Shown here in pieces: positions 12,001 to 22,458 of a stretch of DNA of 64,000 bases. The DNA is from Pycnopodia helianthoides (lineage: Eukaryota > Echinodermata > Asteroidea > Forcipulatida > Asteriidae). Position 1 is the stretch's first letter. Each line of letters begins with the position of its first letter. The translations under genes were made by a program, and so were the position numbers. The stretch covers positions 1,612,001 to 1,676,000 of the forward strand of contig CM063256.1 of assembly GCA_032158295.1 (NCBI GenBank). Reading direction: 5' to 3'. Below the pieces are notes generated by a model. The model saw only the letters and a program-made list of their open reading frames with translations. It ran no database searches and was not told the DNA's origin.

Positions 12001-15000
12001 TTCTTGAACCTGTGAATGACGTCTTCTACTAAAAAAGGTCTCAACCCAATCACCACTCGGCGGGCAAACTGCATTTACAAAGCTATCAGAATGGCTAGCT
12101 ATCTCTAGTCTACAAGTTGACCTACACAATCATCTGCAAACTAGCTTTTCATACGTCAAGTGCGCGACCGGGTTTTGAAGAGATTTTAGTGTTATTGTCA
12201 ATATTGTACATCCAAAGTCGTGGGTAAAGTTCAAGGGGCTACGCAGTGTACAGAGCTCATCAAGTGCCTTGTACTTTTAGAGATTATGTACTTTTCATAA
12301 CTTAAAGCATACAGCATAAAGTGGTCTTTATGATGTTGGGACTTGGACCAGCATGCGCGAGTAAATGCCACCATGTCAGTCAGCGATAAAGGGGCAGAAG
12401 CTACAGACAAATTAGTTTGAACGTCCGCCTTATGATTGGGTATTCATTCAGTTAGAAACAGCACAAACCGCACAAACAGCACACAGTATTACGATTCAAA
12501 ATCGTAGGCTTTACGACAATTAAACCGCTCCACCTGTACACCTTGACCATCACCATGATCACCACCTCCAGCTGGGCACACGACCTCCACTTAAAGGGCT
12601 CCTAAAGTAAATTTGTGTAAGGAATGTATTTTGAGCTACTTCCTAAATCCCCCTATGTGTAGGAAAACTAATTGACATCCATATTTGGTTAATTTAATTG
12701 AAAATGTAATTTCTGGAAACATTTAAAATTGTCATCTCTTATCTGGACAACTGAGGGCGTAAATTTTTGTAAGGAATGCATTTTGAGCACTTCCTAAATC
12801 CCCCTATGTGTAGGAAAACTAATTGACATCCATATTTGGTTAATTTAATTGAAAATGTAATTTCTGGAAACATTTAAAATTGTCATCTCTAATATGGACA
12901 ACTGAGGGCGCTGTCGCAGTGATGTTTTTTTCAGAGTGACACGTGTTTTATTTATGTTACATTTTTTGAATTGTGAACCCCAAAATTAGCTTGTTAAAAG
13001 AAATTGTGAGAAAAATTTGCACTTTGGCTTACTGCCATGAACTGACACACTAACAAATCACTAAAGAACAGAAAGTTTACGACAGCGAAATCTCGAAAAT
13101 TATGTCCACTTTTTGCGCACAAACTACATGTAATTGCAGCATTGAGTTCCTGCCTGACATGACATCACACTTTTGCTCATTAATAAGGAAATTTACATTA
13201 GCATATAATACAAAAATGCTCTAAAATAAACTTTAAAATGGCAAAACAAAAATTGAAATTAGGGTGAATTTGGACACAAATGTGCATCTCCAAGAATTGA
13301 ATAAAACAAAATTTATATTTGATAGACCCTTTAAGCCGTTATACTAATGAACAAGGCACTGCCAGAGAAAGTAAAGTACAATCAAAACAAGGAAGACTTG
13401 AGTTTCGAAGACAAATTACTTGGGTGAGCACTTTTCATCTTTGTTCGATCTTTCTCTTCATATTATAATGGTTTTCACAATTCATAATGGATAATTATGA
13501 ATACTATAGTTTTTTTCACTTACAATACATCAACATTAGTTTGTACATGTTAATTAGTGTCACAATACAAAAGACACTGGACACCTTTGGTAGTTGTCAA
13601 AGACCAGTCTTCTCACTTGGTGTATCTCAACATATGCACAAAATAACAAACCTGTGAAAATTTGAACTCAAATGGTCGTCGAAGTTGCGAGATAATAATG
13701 GGAGAAAAAACACCCTTGTCACACCAAATTGTGTGCTTTCAGATGCTTGATTTCTCCGGGGTATACTCTGAGAAATTACTTCTCTCTCAAAAACTACGTT
13801 ACTTCAGAGGGAGCCGTTTCTCACAATGTTTTATACTATCAACAGCTCTCCATTGCTCGTTACCAAGTAAGTTTTTATGCTAACAATTATTTTGAGTAAT
13901 TACCAATAGTGTCCAGTGCCTTTAAAGGTATCATACAGGATTGGTAGAGCTGACAAAACAGTCGCAAACAAAGTTCATGATTTGTGTGATTAACCATATA
14001 CATGAAATAACAAACCTGTGAAAATTTGAGCTCAATTGGTCATCGAGGTCACGAGAAAACAGTGAAAAGAGACCTTATGTGTTTTCTGTTTTTTCAAACA
14101 TTGAGTTTATTATGCGCGCGATAAAAACTATTGTTTTATTCATTTCTCAGAAACGATAGCATTTTTAGCAGAAATATTTTAAGGAACCCTTTCTACCATT
14201 ACTTACTTTAAATCATGTAAGTTATGCGTTAATCTGTGAATATTTGTGTTTTTTGATCTTACCAATAGTGTACAGGGCCTTTAATATGGCACTTATATTT
14301 GCAATGAGTCATATTTTCTCCCAAAACGCCACAATCCTACCAGCCTTGAATTTCTCCCAATAATTTGCTCGTCAATGTTCTCATCGCAATATGGCCCTAT
14401 TCAGTACAATGTCTGTGATTCCAACGTAAAAAAAGGGGAATCGATTCCAAACCTTCCTTTAAATAGAATGAGTCAAGTCTTTGTTACCCACGGCACAGGT
14501 GAGAAAGCAGTTTGATACCAATGCACTTTTGATATTGTCAGATATTCTCGTGCATGATATATAGTCCCATACAAAACAGTACAGAGTTAAGGTACGTTTG
14601 CTATTGTATCAATCCATTGTTACTATTGATATTTTTGTGATTCAATACATCGTTTTCACACACTACGGAACAATCCCAGCTGTCATCTGCTTGCGACGCG
14701 TCTGACATATTACTGTATATAATACACCCAGGGTCTTTTATGAAATATTGTTTCTCCAATCCTCCAGATGAAAGGCTTTTATCCAAGTTTCCAAATCAAA
14801 CCACAAGCTTGATATTTATGGCGTGTATAGGACAGTTATTCGATATTGACATCAAGAGAAGTTTTGCTTGCAGCTCCGTGAGTTGGAAGTACGGTGAATG
14901 AAATTTAGGAGCAACCGAGTAAAGAAACAAATCACTGATAACAAAAATATCTGCACTGGAACGCAAACTTCTCTCCAATTCTTTGTAATCATAAAGCCTT

Positions 15001-15852
15001 CTTTTACGAAGAGATCGTTCATTAATCATTAGCATGTGTTATAATTAATAAACTGATTAAATCAATTATTGACTTCAATCAATAATTGAAGGCACAATGC
15101 AGAAGTTCACATTTAAAAACTATGTTCAGGGGTGACTTAAATTTGGTTAAAACAGTTTGTTTGATATTTACCTTGAGTGCTGGTATGATGTCAATTGGAT
15201 CCCCTGGTTCCAGTACGGCGGTGAATTTGCGGTTGCTCTCCAATATTTCTTTATATTCAGCGTCTGTGATTTTATAGCGTTGCCCAAAAGTCATATCACA
15301 AATGACATTCATGACCGCCAAGTTCAGCTCGTCGCTGATATCACAATACTTGCCGTCTTTCTTAGATAACATACATGTCAGTCGCTCTACCTCTTGTACG
15401 ATCTTAGCCGAGGTCGGCATGCAGTTATGTCCCTTTATGTTACGTCGGATAGCTAGGGCTGCCGTGCGTCGATGTAAACGCCAGGCTGGACTGTAATCAC
15501 TGAACGCTATGCCACAGTTATTACGAGTCATCAAACTGACTGAATACACGTACGGGCGACCGGCGAAGTCTTCCGAACGGCTCTGAAATGCCTCTCGTAT
15601 GACATCTACATCTGACAGGATGACAAAGCGACCCATGGGCAAGCTGAGTGAGAAGACGCTCCCATACTTATCGGCAAGGTCTTTCAGAACCTTGTAAATT
15701 GCTCGGTTACCCATAAAGACATTGAAGTTACCGAGCAGAGGGATTGAGGGTGGACCTGGGGGTAGACGGAGGTGTCTCGTGGCCCTCCATCCAACAAATT
15801 TAAGGATGAAAACGAGAGTTATCAAAAACACCACTAGATCTATCAATACCAT
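5793..15852 (-). CDS. Cytochrome P450, CYP2 clan, CYP17-like (five-exon gene)
   Basis: Join 15172-15852, 9157-9444, 7246-7412, 6496-6599, 5793-6034 (minus strand). All introns are GT-AG and the exons join in phase into 493 residues, the usual P450 length. It should be an ER-anchored heme monooxygenase taking electrons from NADPH-P450 reductase. Visible marks are a membrane anchor (residues 3-20), proline hinge PPGPPSIPLLGN (31-42), helix C WRLHR (124-128), I-helix GGYEST (302-307), ETLR (358-361), PDRF (413-416) and heme loop FSVGRRACLG with Cys439. The C-terminal half (LLNNPQ, SDRQLLPYLEAT, NLWWIHHDP, ELFMFLGGIIQRF) reads most like CYP17/CYP1 relatives, so a steroid or xenobiotic substrate is likely but unproven. 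The usual I-helix threonine is Ser306. The start is the first in-frame ATG, in a strong context (GCCGACATGG). I see no disabling lesion. Confidence 0.93.
6496..6599 (-). CDS. P450 exon 4: short 104-bp exon
   Basis: Begins after CTACAG with the single base completing Lys379. It encodes VQGLDIPKDTTVFCNLWWI, then HHDPKHW and the start of the PERF region, and ends with the first base of the Asp414 codon at CAG|GTTGGT. The phase (1 + 34 codons + 1) fits both neighbours exactly. It is too short and start-less to appear as a simple open frame. The sequence matches the conserved IPKDT...NLW..HHDP segment of CYP17/CYP1-like P450s. Confidence 0.9.
6697..6906. mobile_element. Fold-back element in P450 intron 3
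   Basis: A 210-bp palindromic block with ends GTCAGAATTGACCGGG and the inverse CCGGGTCAATTCTGAC. Inside are repeated GGGTCATGGGTCAT and TGACCC runs. No coding capacity; probably a non-autonomous DNA transposon. Transcribed as part of the intron, it could form a strong hairpin. Confidence 0.65.
7246..7412 (-). CDS. P450 exon 3: K-helix ExxR
   Basis: Encodes residues 324-378 plus two bases of the Lys379 codon. The acceptor is TTACATTTCAG and the donor is CCAA|GTTAGT, a less common but acceptable donor. It carries SDRQLLPYLEAT and the invariant E358xxR361 (METLRR), followed by RRAIRNT leading to beta-sheet 1. Reading through the donor gives LVYHVIP, which lacks the expected sheet, supporting the splice. 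Confidence 0.9.
8141..8518 (+). mobile_element. TTAA-flanked MITE, family A copy 2 (P450 intron 2)
   Basis: Full family A element between TTAA sites (8137-8140 and 8519-8522), antisense to the P450 transcript. It differs from copy 1 mainly by a small change in the GAGTTTATT area, where the CGCTCAGTGAGCG palindrome is lost. Confidence 0.8.
9157..9444 (-). CDS. P450 exon 2: I-helix
   Basis: Encodes residues 228-323 in phase 0. The acceptor is TTTTTTCCAG just before IFPSKKLRMV, and the donor is CAG|GTAAAA after LLNNPQ. The first 8 residues lie upstream of the first in-exon ATG, so a start-codon-based call would miss them. It contains the oxygen-activating I-helix ELFTGGYEST. The catalytic pair reads Glu305-Ser306 rather than the common acidic residue plus Thr, with a Thr at 307. 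A family B element sits in the adjacent intron about 30 bp upstream of the acceptor. Confidence 0.92.
9476..9856 (-). mobile_element. TTAA-flanked MITE, family B copy 3 (P450 intron 1)
   Basis: Reverse-oriented family B element between TTAA sites (9472-9475 and 9857-9860). It contains the central palindrome GACCTCACGCGTGATGAGGTC. It begins about 30 bp upstream of the exon 2 acceptor and so may overlap the branch-point region. Confidence 0.8.
9861..12607. other. Intron 1 interior, no feature recognised
   Basis: Intronic sequence of the P450 gene, AT-rich, with poly-A and poly-T stretches around 10270-10560. I see no exon-like segment with paired splice sites that would fit the protein, no RNA gene and no named repeat. 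Confidence 0.5.
12608..12910. repeat. Tandem duplication of about 152 bp in P450 intron 1
   Basis: Two adjacent direct copies, 12608-12759 and 12760-12910. Both run from TAAATTT...TAAGGAATG through CCCCCTATGTGTAGG to GGACAACTGAGGGCG. They differ at only a few positions (GTGTAAGG/TTGTAAGG, TTATCT/TAATAT), so the duplication is fairly recent. Confidence 0.85.
13566..13921 (-). mobile_element. MITE, family B copy 4 (P450 intron 1)
   Basis: Reverse-oriented family B element. The left flank is CAAA rather than TTAA, suggesting a decayed target site. The right flank TTAA (13922-13925) is shared with the adjacent family C element. The central GACCTCACGCGTGAGGTC palindrome is replaced by a short remnant. 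Confidence 0.75.
13926..14280 (-). mobile_element. TTAA-flanked MITE, family C copy 1 (P450 intron 1)
   Basis: Reverse-oriented family C element starting AGGTATCATACAGGATTGG and ending CCAATAGTGTACAGGGCCT, with TTAA on both sides. The internal TTTATTATGCGCGCGATAAA palindrome is characteristic. It shares the GACCAATTGAGCTCAAATTT core with families A and B. Confidence 0.8.
15172..15852 (-). CDS. P450 exon 1: anchor, hinge, substrate-recognition half
   Basis: Encodes residues 1-227 and ends in phase 0 at the donor AAG|GTAAAT. The first 20 residues are hydrophobic (MVLIDLVVFLITLVFILKFV) and are followed by basic residues and the proline hinge, the topology of a microsomal P450. W124xxxR128 is the helix C heme-propionate contact. 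FAGRPYVYSVSLM (96-108) and NVICDMTFGQRY (182-193) are CYP2-clan signatures. The intron that follows is 5.7 kb, the longest in the gene. Confidence 0.93.
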
Positions 15853-18441
15853 GTCGGCAGTTTGACCAGCTATTAGTCTCAGAGTTCTACTGGGAACACG
15901 AGTTTGATTCTGTTTGTGTGAAATACAGCACGCTACAAATAGAAGCTGCTAGGGGCAATCCAAATGGCTTACAATGTTTAATTGAATTGTACGTGCGCGC
16001 TTCTAGATAGCAAACAGTTCAGCTGGGTCTGACAGCGTATATCAAAACAATGAGTATTAAACTTAATCACTTGCAACAGTTAAGTCTTCACAGCATTAGC
16101 TCGGTTTGTTTTAATCAGTCTCCAAGACGTCTTTCTGCTTATCCAGGTTTTTTCGCCAGTTTTTATACAGACGCGTTCCTCCCAATGTGGGTGATGCGAA
16201 ACATTGGATCCAACCTCTATACTGTTATCATCATTGACTATCTTTACTGTCCTCGCTCCTGATTGGTTCATGAGTAAGGTATTGGAACAATTGCTTATGC
16301 AAACTATGCTGAAAGACAGCCAATCGTAGTGCAGTAAGCGCACCTGAGGTGGGTCAGTGCGCCAGACCATTCTGTGTTGTACTGCTGATTGAGTACATCA
16401 GGTCGGTCGTGTGTGTACACATCCCAGGCATGTGTACTATAATTATGGTATACTGATAGCAGGTATGTACATGTACGTGGCCTTCATCTTTCTTTCATAA
16501 ACCATAAACCGTGCAAACACCAAATAAAGTACACTCACCCCAAACTGTACTATTAGCCACCAATCGGGCACCATAGTATAGCTGTTCGGTCAATGAGATA
16601 ACGCCATGAAAGTACCTATGGCACCCCGTCAGGCCAAAAGAGTGTCGTACTTTTTACCTTTCTTTCCAGTCTTTCTTCGTTTCGTCGTTTCAAGCACCGA
16701 CCTGAAACCCCAAACGACCACTTGTCGAGTTCATTGTCTACTTGAACAGTACTTGATACAGGAGGTTTTGCTACCAAAAGATTGAAGTCATCGTAAAAAA
16801 CCTGGTGATGGAACATGAGTGTGGTGCACCTTGACTATAAGATTCACATCCAAGAGGAAGTTTAATTGTGAAATCAGGAAACATTTCATTCCAAGAACTA
16901 AATGGCAGACTTAGATATAAAGTTTTGTTTATCAAAGAAAAAAAAGTACTTCCGTATCATTAACCAATAGCGGTAAAATGCCATTATCAGGAAGGGAATA
17001 CACATACTAATAAATAGTCCCATACATCAGTAATTTACCAAACGAATATGAAACACAATTATTGTACAATACATTTGTATACACGTTAATCAACTGGAAA
17101 GTATACAGGGGGGGGGGGGGGTGTCCGTGGAGGTCGTCCATTAAATATTATAAATATCACCCAATAGTGGTTAATTTGACAGTGGTATACAAATTGCAAA
17201 TCAAGTGATCTAAGAACAACCAGTCATTTTGTAGGTTTTGTTTACAGATGGCTTATAGTCGTCCTGTCCCCCCCCCCGTCCCCACTTGTTGTGATAAAGA
17301 ACCAGACGAAAATATTGCCCGTTGTAGTTTCAGAACAAGGACATTTCAGTTTCATAAGTACACAGTATTGTTCTTGTCCCGGAAATTCTTAAGAGGGAGG
17401 GAGGGGTGGGGGGGGGGGGGTCAGGGGTAGAGGGAACACTAGAGGGTAGTTTGAGTGGGGGAAGTAAAAGTCTGTATAAATACCCCCGCTGTACCACACT
17501 GCTTCCTTGTACATGTTGGTCTATCTGAGAACTGTCCTAACAAGAAACTGATATGAAATAGTTTATGATGGACTGGCAGGCTTTCTGATTGACAATGCGT
17601 AGTTGTACAACAAAGATAAGCACAATGCATCGATATAGGTTGACACGTAACATTTGCCGTGGCTTTGTGTGCTGTACTGTGATTGTCTCCGTAACTGTTG
17701 GTTACAGCATTGTGTGCGGTTTTTGTTTTTCTTCTTCCAAGTTTTGTTCTAGCGAGTTCATAATTTATTTTTTTGTTAAAGGGTCGATTGTAAACCACCC
17801 CGCTTTTTTGCCCGCTGTCTGTGAATACAACAGAGTTTGCTTACTAAGGTGTTTCCTACATTTCAATTGAAGAATTTCCCCTTTGAAGGTAAAGCCTTGT
17901 ATATCTGCAGTTAGAAACAGGAAATCTTGAAGGTTCCTGGGAACACGCGTCAAGGGGCGATTGCCCGCCAATTAAAATCACAACCAGACCTCAGTCCAAT
18001 GACTTCAAAGTACTCTTACTTCTTTTGCTAATCACTTGACCTACAACGATGAGGAAGTTCAAACCGACTCGTACTTTGGAAAGCTCCTCACACATTAAGA
18101 AAAGATGCCTTAGGATTAGATATGTTGAGTACAGGTCTGTACTGGTGAATGTTTGGGTCTCGATTGAAAGCTGAGAATGGAGGAAAAACAACTGTTCAGA
18201 TTGTGAGACGCATCAGTCACAGTAGTCACCGTGTCTGTGGGATTGGATTTCTCTTGTCTTGAACCAATTACAGGCCGCCGAAAAATTACAAAACCGTCAT
18301 CATAGAAAACCCAAATGTTTTGGACAATGTGGGATGCTGCCCTTGGCTTTGACTCCAATGCTTTGGGCTAACTTTACGTCTGAGTTATAATATGAGACTG
18401 TATTTAAAACAAATATTATTCTAGAGTTAAAGTATTTGAGT
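15853..18441. other. Upstream region of the P450 gene, no gene recognised
   Basis: This 2.6 kb includes the presumed P450 promoter immediately right of 15852. I could not identify a TATA box or other element with confidence. Poly-G/poly-C runs occur at 17109-17121 and 17270-17276. Open frames of 60-119 codons (for example 16080-16370 minus, 17439-17798 minus) have no recognisable domains. Confidence 0.45.
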
Positions 18442-18445
18442 TTAA

Positions 18446-18822
18446 AGGAACATTACAGAATTGGTAAGAACAAGTATACTTTTTGATCACAGATTTACAT
18501 AAAACTTACACGGTCTAATGATGATGATAGTAGAAAACATCCCTTGAAATATTTCTGTCTGAAATGCCATATTTGATGAGAAATGAATAAACTAACTTGC
18601 CGATTGGAGTTTATCGCTCAGTGAGCGTTTTATTCATTTGTTGAATCTATACGATTTCATGCAAAATGTGTAATCGGTTTTTCACTATTTTCTCGTGACC
18701 CAGATGGCCGATTGATCTCAAACTTCTACAGGTTTGTCAGTTTATGTATATGGTGGATTACATAAAGTGCTTACACTGCCAGCAACTGTTTTGTTAGCAA
18801 AAACCGATTCTGTAATGTTCCT
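18446..18822 (+). mobile_element. TTAA-flanked MITE, family A copy 3
   Basis: Family A element between TTAA sites (18442-18445 and 18823-18826), with the CGCTCAGTGAGCG palindrome intact and a small deletion after TTGGTAAGAA. A family B copy begins 92 bp to its right. Confidence 0.8.
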
Positions 18823-18913
18823 TTAAACTCAAATAAGGCCAAAAATAAGTCAGATGCACCTAATAAAAAATTAAATAAAAACAGGTTCAGGAAAAAGACC
18901 TTTGGTGATTTAA

Positions 18914-19300
18914 AGGCACTGGACTCTATTGGCAATTACTCAAAATAATTGTTAGCATAAAAACTTACTTGGTAACGAGCAATGGAGAGCTGCTGATAGT
19001 ATAAAACATTGTGAGAAACGGCTCCCTCTGAAGTAACGTAGTTTCTGAGAAAGAAGTAATTCTGAGAAAGAAGTAATTCTGAGAAAGAAGTAATATTTGA
19101 ATTGATTTTGAGACCTCACGCGTGAGGTCTCGCAACTTCGTGTGACAAGGGTGTTTTTTCTTCCATTATTATCTCGCAACTTCGACGACCAATTGAGTTC
19201 AAATTTTCACAGGTTTGTTATTTTGTGCATCCACATGTATGTTGAGATACACCAAGTGAGAAGACTGGTCTTTGACAATTACCAAAGGCGTCCAGTGTCT
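18914..19300 (+). mobile_element. TTAA-flanked MITE, family B copy 5
   Basis: Family B element between TTAA sites (18910-18913 and 19301-19304). Internally it carries a small local triplication of the GAGAAAGAAGTAATTCT segment (about 19047-19094), probably replication slippage, and the CTCACGCGTGAG palindrome. Confidence 0.8.
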
Positions 19301-19304
19301 TTAA

Positions 19305-20964
19305 TACGAATGTATCCCCAAGTCCTTCAGTTTTCCATCTGGTTAACATCATAACAAATTGTTCGTGTCATGTGGTACTAGTCATCTCAGTTGATAGACA
19401 CTCAACAGTAGTAACACTCTTATGCCACCCCCCCCCTCAATATTTTGATCGAAACGAATCATGTTTCGTGTGTTTTTTAAGTGTCTCTGATGCTATGAAA
19501 ATTAATAACAAGCTCATTCTTTGATTAAAAACACTTTCACGAAGTGTTGCTCTTCGAAACTTGACCCCCCTAACCGGCGAGCACGTATGAGCAATTTAAA
19601 ATTGAATATAAATAACCGTTTTCCATTGTTGCAAGAAGGCAAGATCATTAGACAACCTGAGTGATTGAAACCAGGAAGTTCAGCAGGGTGGAAGCCAAAT
19701 GCATGTGACATTTAGGCGTGTTCTAGACTCAAATACTGGAAATCATTTGAACCACGGAAACGCAACGTGCACATTGTAGGCGGGCTTAAACTGCGCCTAA
19801 AATACGGTAGCTTGGGGAAGGACAGAGTTGTACACAAGGGGGCGGTATGACGTAAAGGATTGCACTATGCCAGGTTTGGTCCTAGATTAAATCAAAGTCT
19901 CTACCGGTTCATGCAGGTCGAATCTTAGCTTGGGTTTAAGCAGGTTACTTTTAGAGAGATCGGCAAACCACTTCGCACTTCAGACGAAATTTGCAATGCA
20001 ATGATTTTAACATTTTTGTAAAGTTACAAGAAGTTTACCTCTTGCAGGAGAAAAAAAACACATTACGTTCTTTGTGTCCATGTGATTGAACATTAAAATA
20101 AGACTCTAAAATATTAAATGTCAAGTAATGAACCACAAGGATAACTGACTAGGTAAATATTAACACTGTTTCATTGAAATCACAAAATTTAAGAATTGAG
20201 GGGTAATGATTCTTGTCAACTTTGAGAATGTTTTTACTTTGCAACCGTGCCCCTATACTCACCTTAGCCCAATATACCCATTATTTCGATTGGTCTCGAT
20301 TCCTGAAACACTTGATTTCTCTTACCTTAAGTATGAGTTAACTCATATCTAAGAACACCTTGTCTTTTGTTAGTAGGGGCCAATAACATCTGTAAAAGTG
20401 CAAGGTGAACGTGAACGGACATGACACACTGACTGTACACTAGGCTAACAGACGCTTCAACCCTCACGGGGAGGCGAAGGAAACAACTTCATGGGCGTGC
20501 ACAAGTAGGCTTGAACCTAAATTATACAACTATTCCAACCCTCTGAAAATAGTACAAGCAACCACCATGGGTGTTAAAAGAAAAAAACTTGGGCCTTGGA
20601 CTGTGGATGGGTGAACTTACAGCTTCATTTACAAAACAGAAACAAACATGGTACAAAATACATAAATAAACAACGTCAACAAACGAACGAGGTCGAACGC
20701 TGCAGGCATTCAAATGGTCCACAACCCATCTACTATACATCTCTTTGTTAGGGGACTGCACGGGTATACACGATCGATTAGCTCAAGTGCATATCCATAA
20801 CATTGGCTCCCCGAACAGTATCACCTGAAACTTAGCTGGCAGAAAGAAGAGGGGGGTTCTCGCCCCTACGAGGCCCCCTGCGTCAAAATGAGAGACGCCG
20901 ATACCGAAAAATGGTAACCAGTCCACTAACAAACAGAGAACTTACGTACATTAGATTCAATGCT
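19305..20964. other. Intergenic stretch, no gene recognised
   Basis: Unremarkable sequence with short frames only and a C-run at 19428-19436. A short motif at about 20117-20140 (GTCAAGTAATGAACCACAAG) recurs near 27940 and, inverted, near 34925. It probably belongs to a dispersed repeat. Confidence 0.4.
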
Positions 20965-21097
20965 GGGGCCGATTTTACAAAGAGATAAGACTAGTCTTAT
21001 CTGAAGTTAGGACCAGTAACTGGTCTCAACTTAAGAATTGTCCTGTCTCTTAGCATTAACTAGTCCTAAGTTAGGAAGAGTTTTGTGAAATCGACCC
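20965..21097. mobile_element. Small MITE with GGGGCCGATTTTACAAAGAG ends
   Basis: A palindromic element of 133 bp. The left end GGGGCCGATTTTACAAAGAG pairs with the right end inverse (GTTTTGTGAAATCGACCCC). Internal repeats of GACTAGTC, CTTATCT and CCTAAGTTAGG add to the fold-back. It resembles in size and structure the element at 2920-3113 but is a separate family. Confidence 0.7.
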
Positions 21098-21440
21098 CCT
21101 GGTCTGTTGATTTATTCTCGATATGCACCAAGACACGGTGAGGGTTGAGGATTCCTCGGAACCAATGTATAGGTTGTCTTGTTCTAGATGATATTTCTGA
21201 ATAGAATTAAGAGCGGCCTCGCTTAAAATTTGAGAAAAGACATGATACCGGCAGCCTTGGTCATTATCACGGTGACATGCATTATACAAAATGTATATAC
21301 CGTGAACAAGTGTGTAAAGTTGCGTCTGCTTTATCATTCTGAAACAAACGCATAACACGCCGCTGCAAACATAATCGAACTGAAGGTGTCTTTTTAATAT
21401 TATGTTGAGTCAGCGAAGTAATCTGATTGTTTTGCTTTAA

Positions 21441-21826
21441 AGGAACTTTACAGAATTGGTAAGAAAAAAACTTGTAAAATATACTTTTTTATCACAGATT
21501 TACATAACACTATCACGGTCTAATGATGATGATAGTAGAAAACATCCCTTGAAATATTTCTGTCTGAAATGCCATATTTGATGAGAAATGAATAAACTAA
21601 TTTTCCGGTTGAAGTTTATCGCTCAGTGAGCGTTTTATTCATTTGTTGAATCTATATGATTTCATGCAAATGTGTAATCGGTTTTTCACTATTTTCTCGT
21701 GACCCAGATGGCCGATCGATCTCAAACTTCTACAGGTTTGTCAGTTTATGTATAAGGTGGATTACATAAAGTGCTTACACTGCCAGCAACTGTTTTGTTA
21801 GCAAAAACCAATTCTGGAATGTTCCT
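21441..21826 (+). mobile_element. TTAA-flanked MITE, family A copy 4
   Basis: Family A element between TTAA sites (21437-21440 and 21827-21830). Its right half lies inside a 353-bp tandem duplication, so an extra partial family A end occurs at 22011-22179. Confidence 0.8.
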
Positions 21827-22359
21827 TTAATTGCATCATCGGTGTATCTGTGGTTGGTTTGTGTGTACATACAAAGCACACACATTTACTGAGCAGTCAA
21901 ATATCTCATGAATCGTCAATGCTTTTTAACAAATCTTCTGGTAAGACTGTTTTACTTAATTAAACCTCCCAAACAGGATAACCCATGTTGTTAAGGTGCC
22001 ACAAAAATATGATTTCATGCAAATGTGTAATCGGTTTTTCACTATTTTCTCGTGACCCAGATGGCCGATCGATCTCAAACTTCTACAGGTTTGTCAGTTT
22101 ATGTATAAGGTGGATTACATAAAGTGCTTACACTGCCAGCAACTGTTTTGTTAGCAAAAACCAATTCTGGAATGTTCCTTTAATTGCATCATCGGTGTAT
22201 CTGTGGTTGGTTTGTGTGTACATACAAAGCACACACATTTACTGAGCAGTCAAATATCTCATGAATCGTCAATGCTTTTTAACAAATCTTCTGGTAAGAC
22301 TGTTTTACTTAATTAAACCTCCCAAACAGGATAACCCATGTTGTTAAGGTGCCACAAAA
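21654..22359. repeat. Direct tandem duplication, 353-bp unit
   Basis: Two adjacent copies offset by 353 bp: from ATATGATTTCATGC (21654) to the end of CCACAAAAAT, then again from 22007. I see no difference between them. The unit contains the right half of a family A element plus about 180 bp of its flank, including TTGCATCATCGGTG and the AACCCATGTTG segment. Confidence 0.9.
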
Positions 22360-22458
22360 ATATCCAGAGATTTTCAAACGAGGGATTTGAAGTCGAGTGT
22401 GAACAAATAGGATGTGACCATGTAGTGTACTCCAAAATGACGAAGTAACGTTAAACTC

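Noticed and set aside
13662..13883. Recurrent peptide ending SQCFILSTALHCSLPSKFLC in several frames
   Set aside because: It is the translation of the reverse strand of family B elements; it recurs because the transposon recurs.
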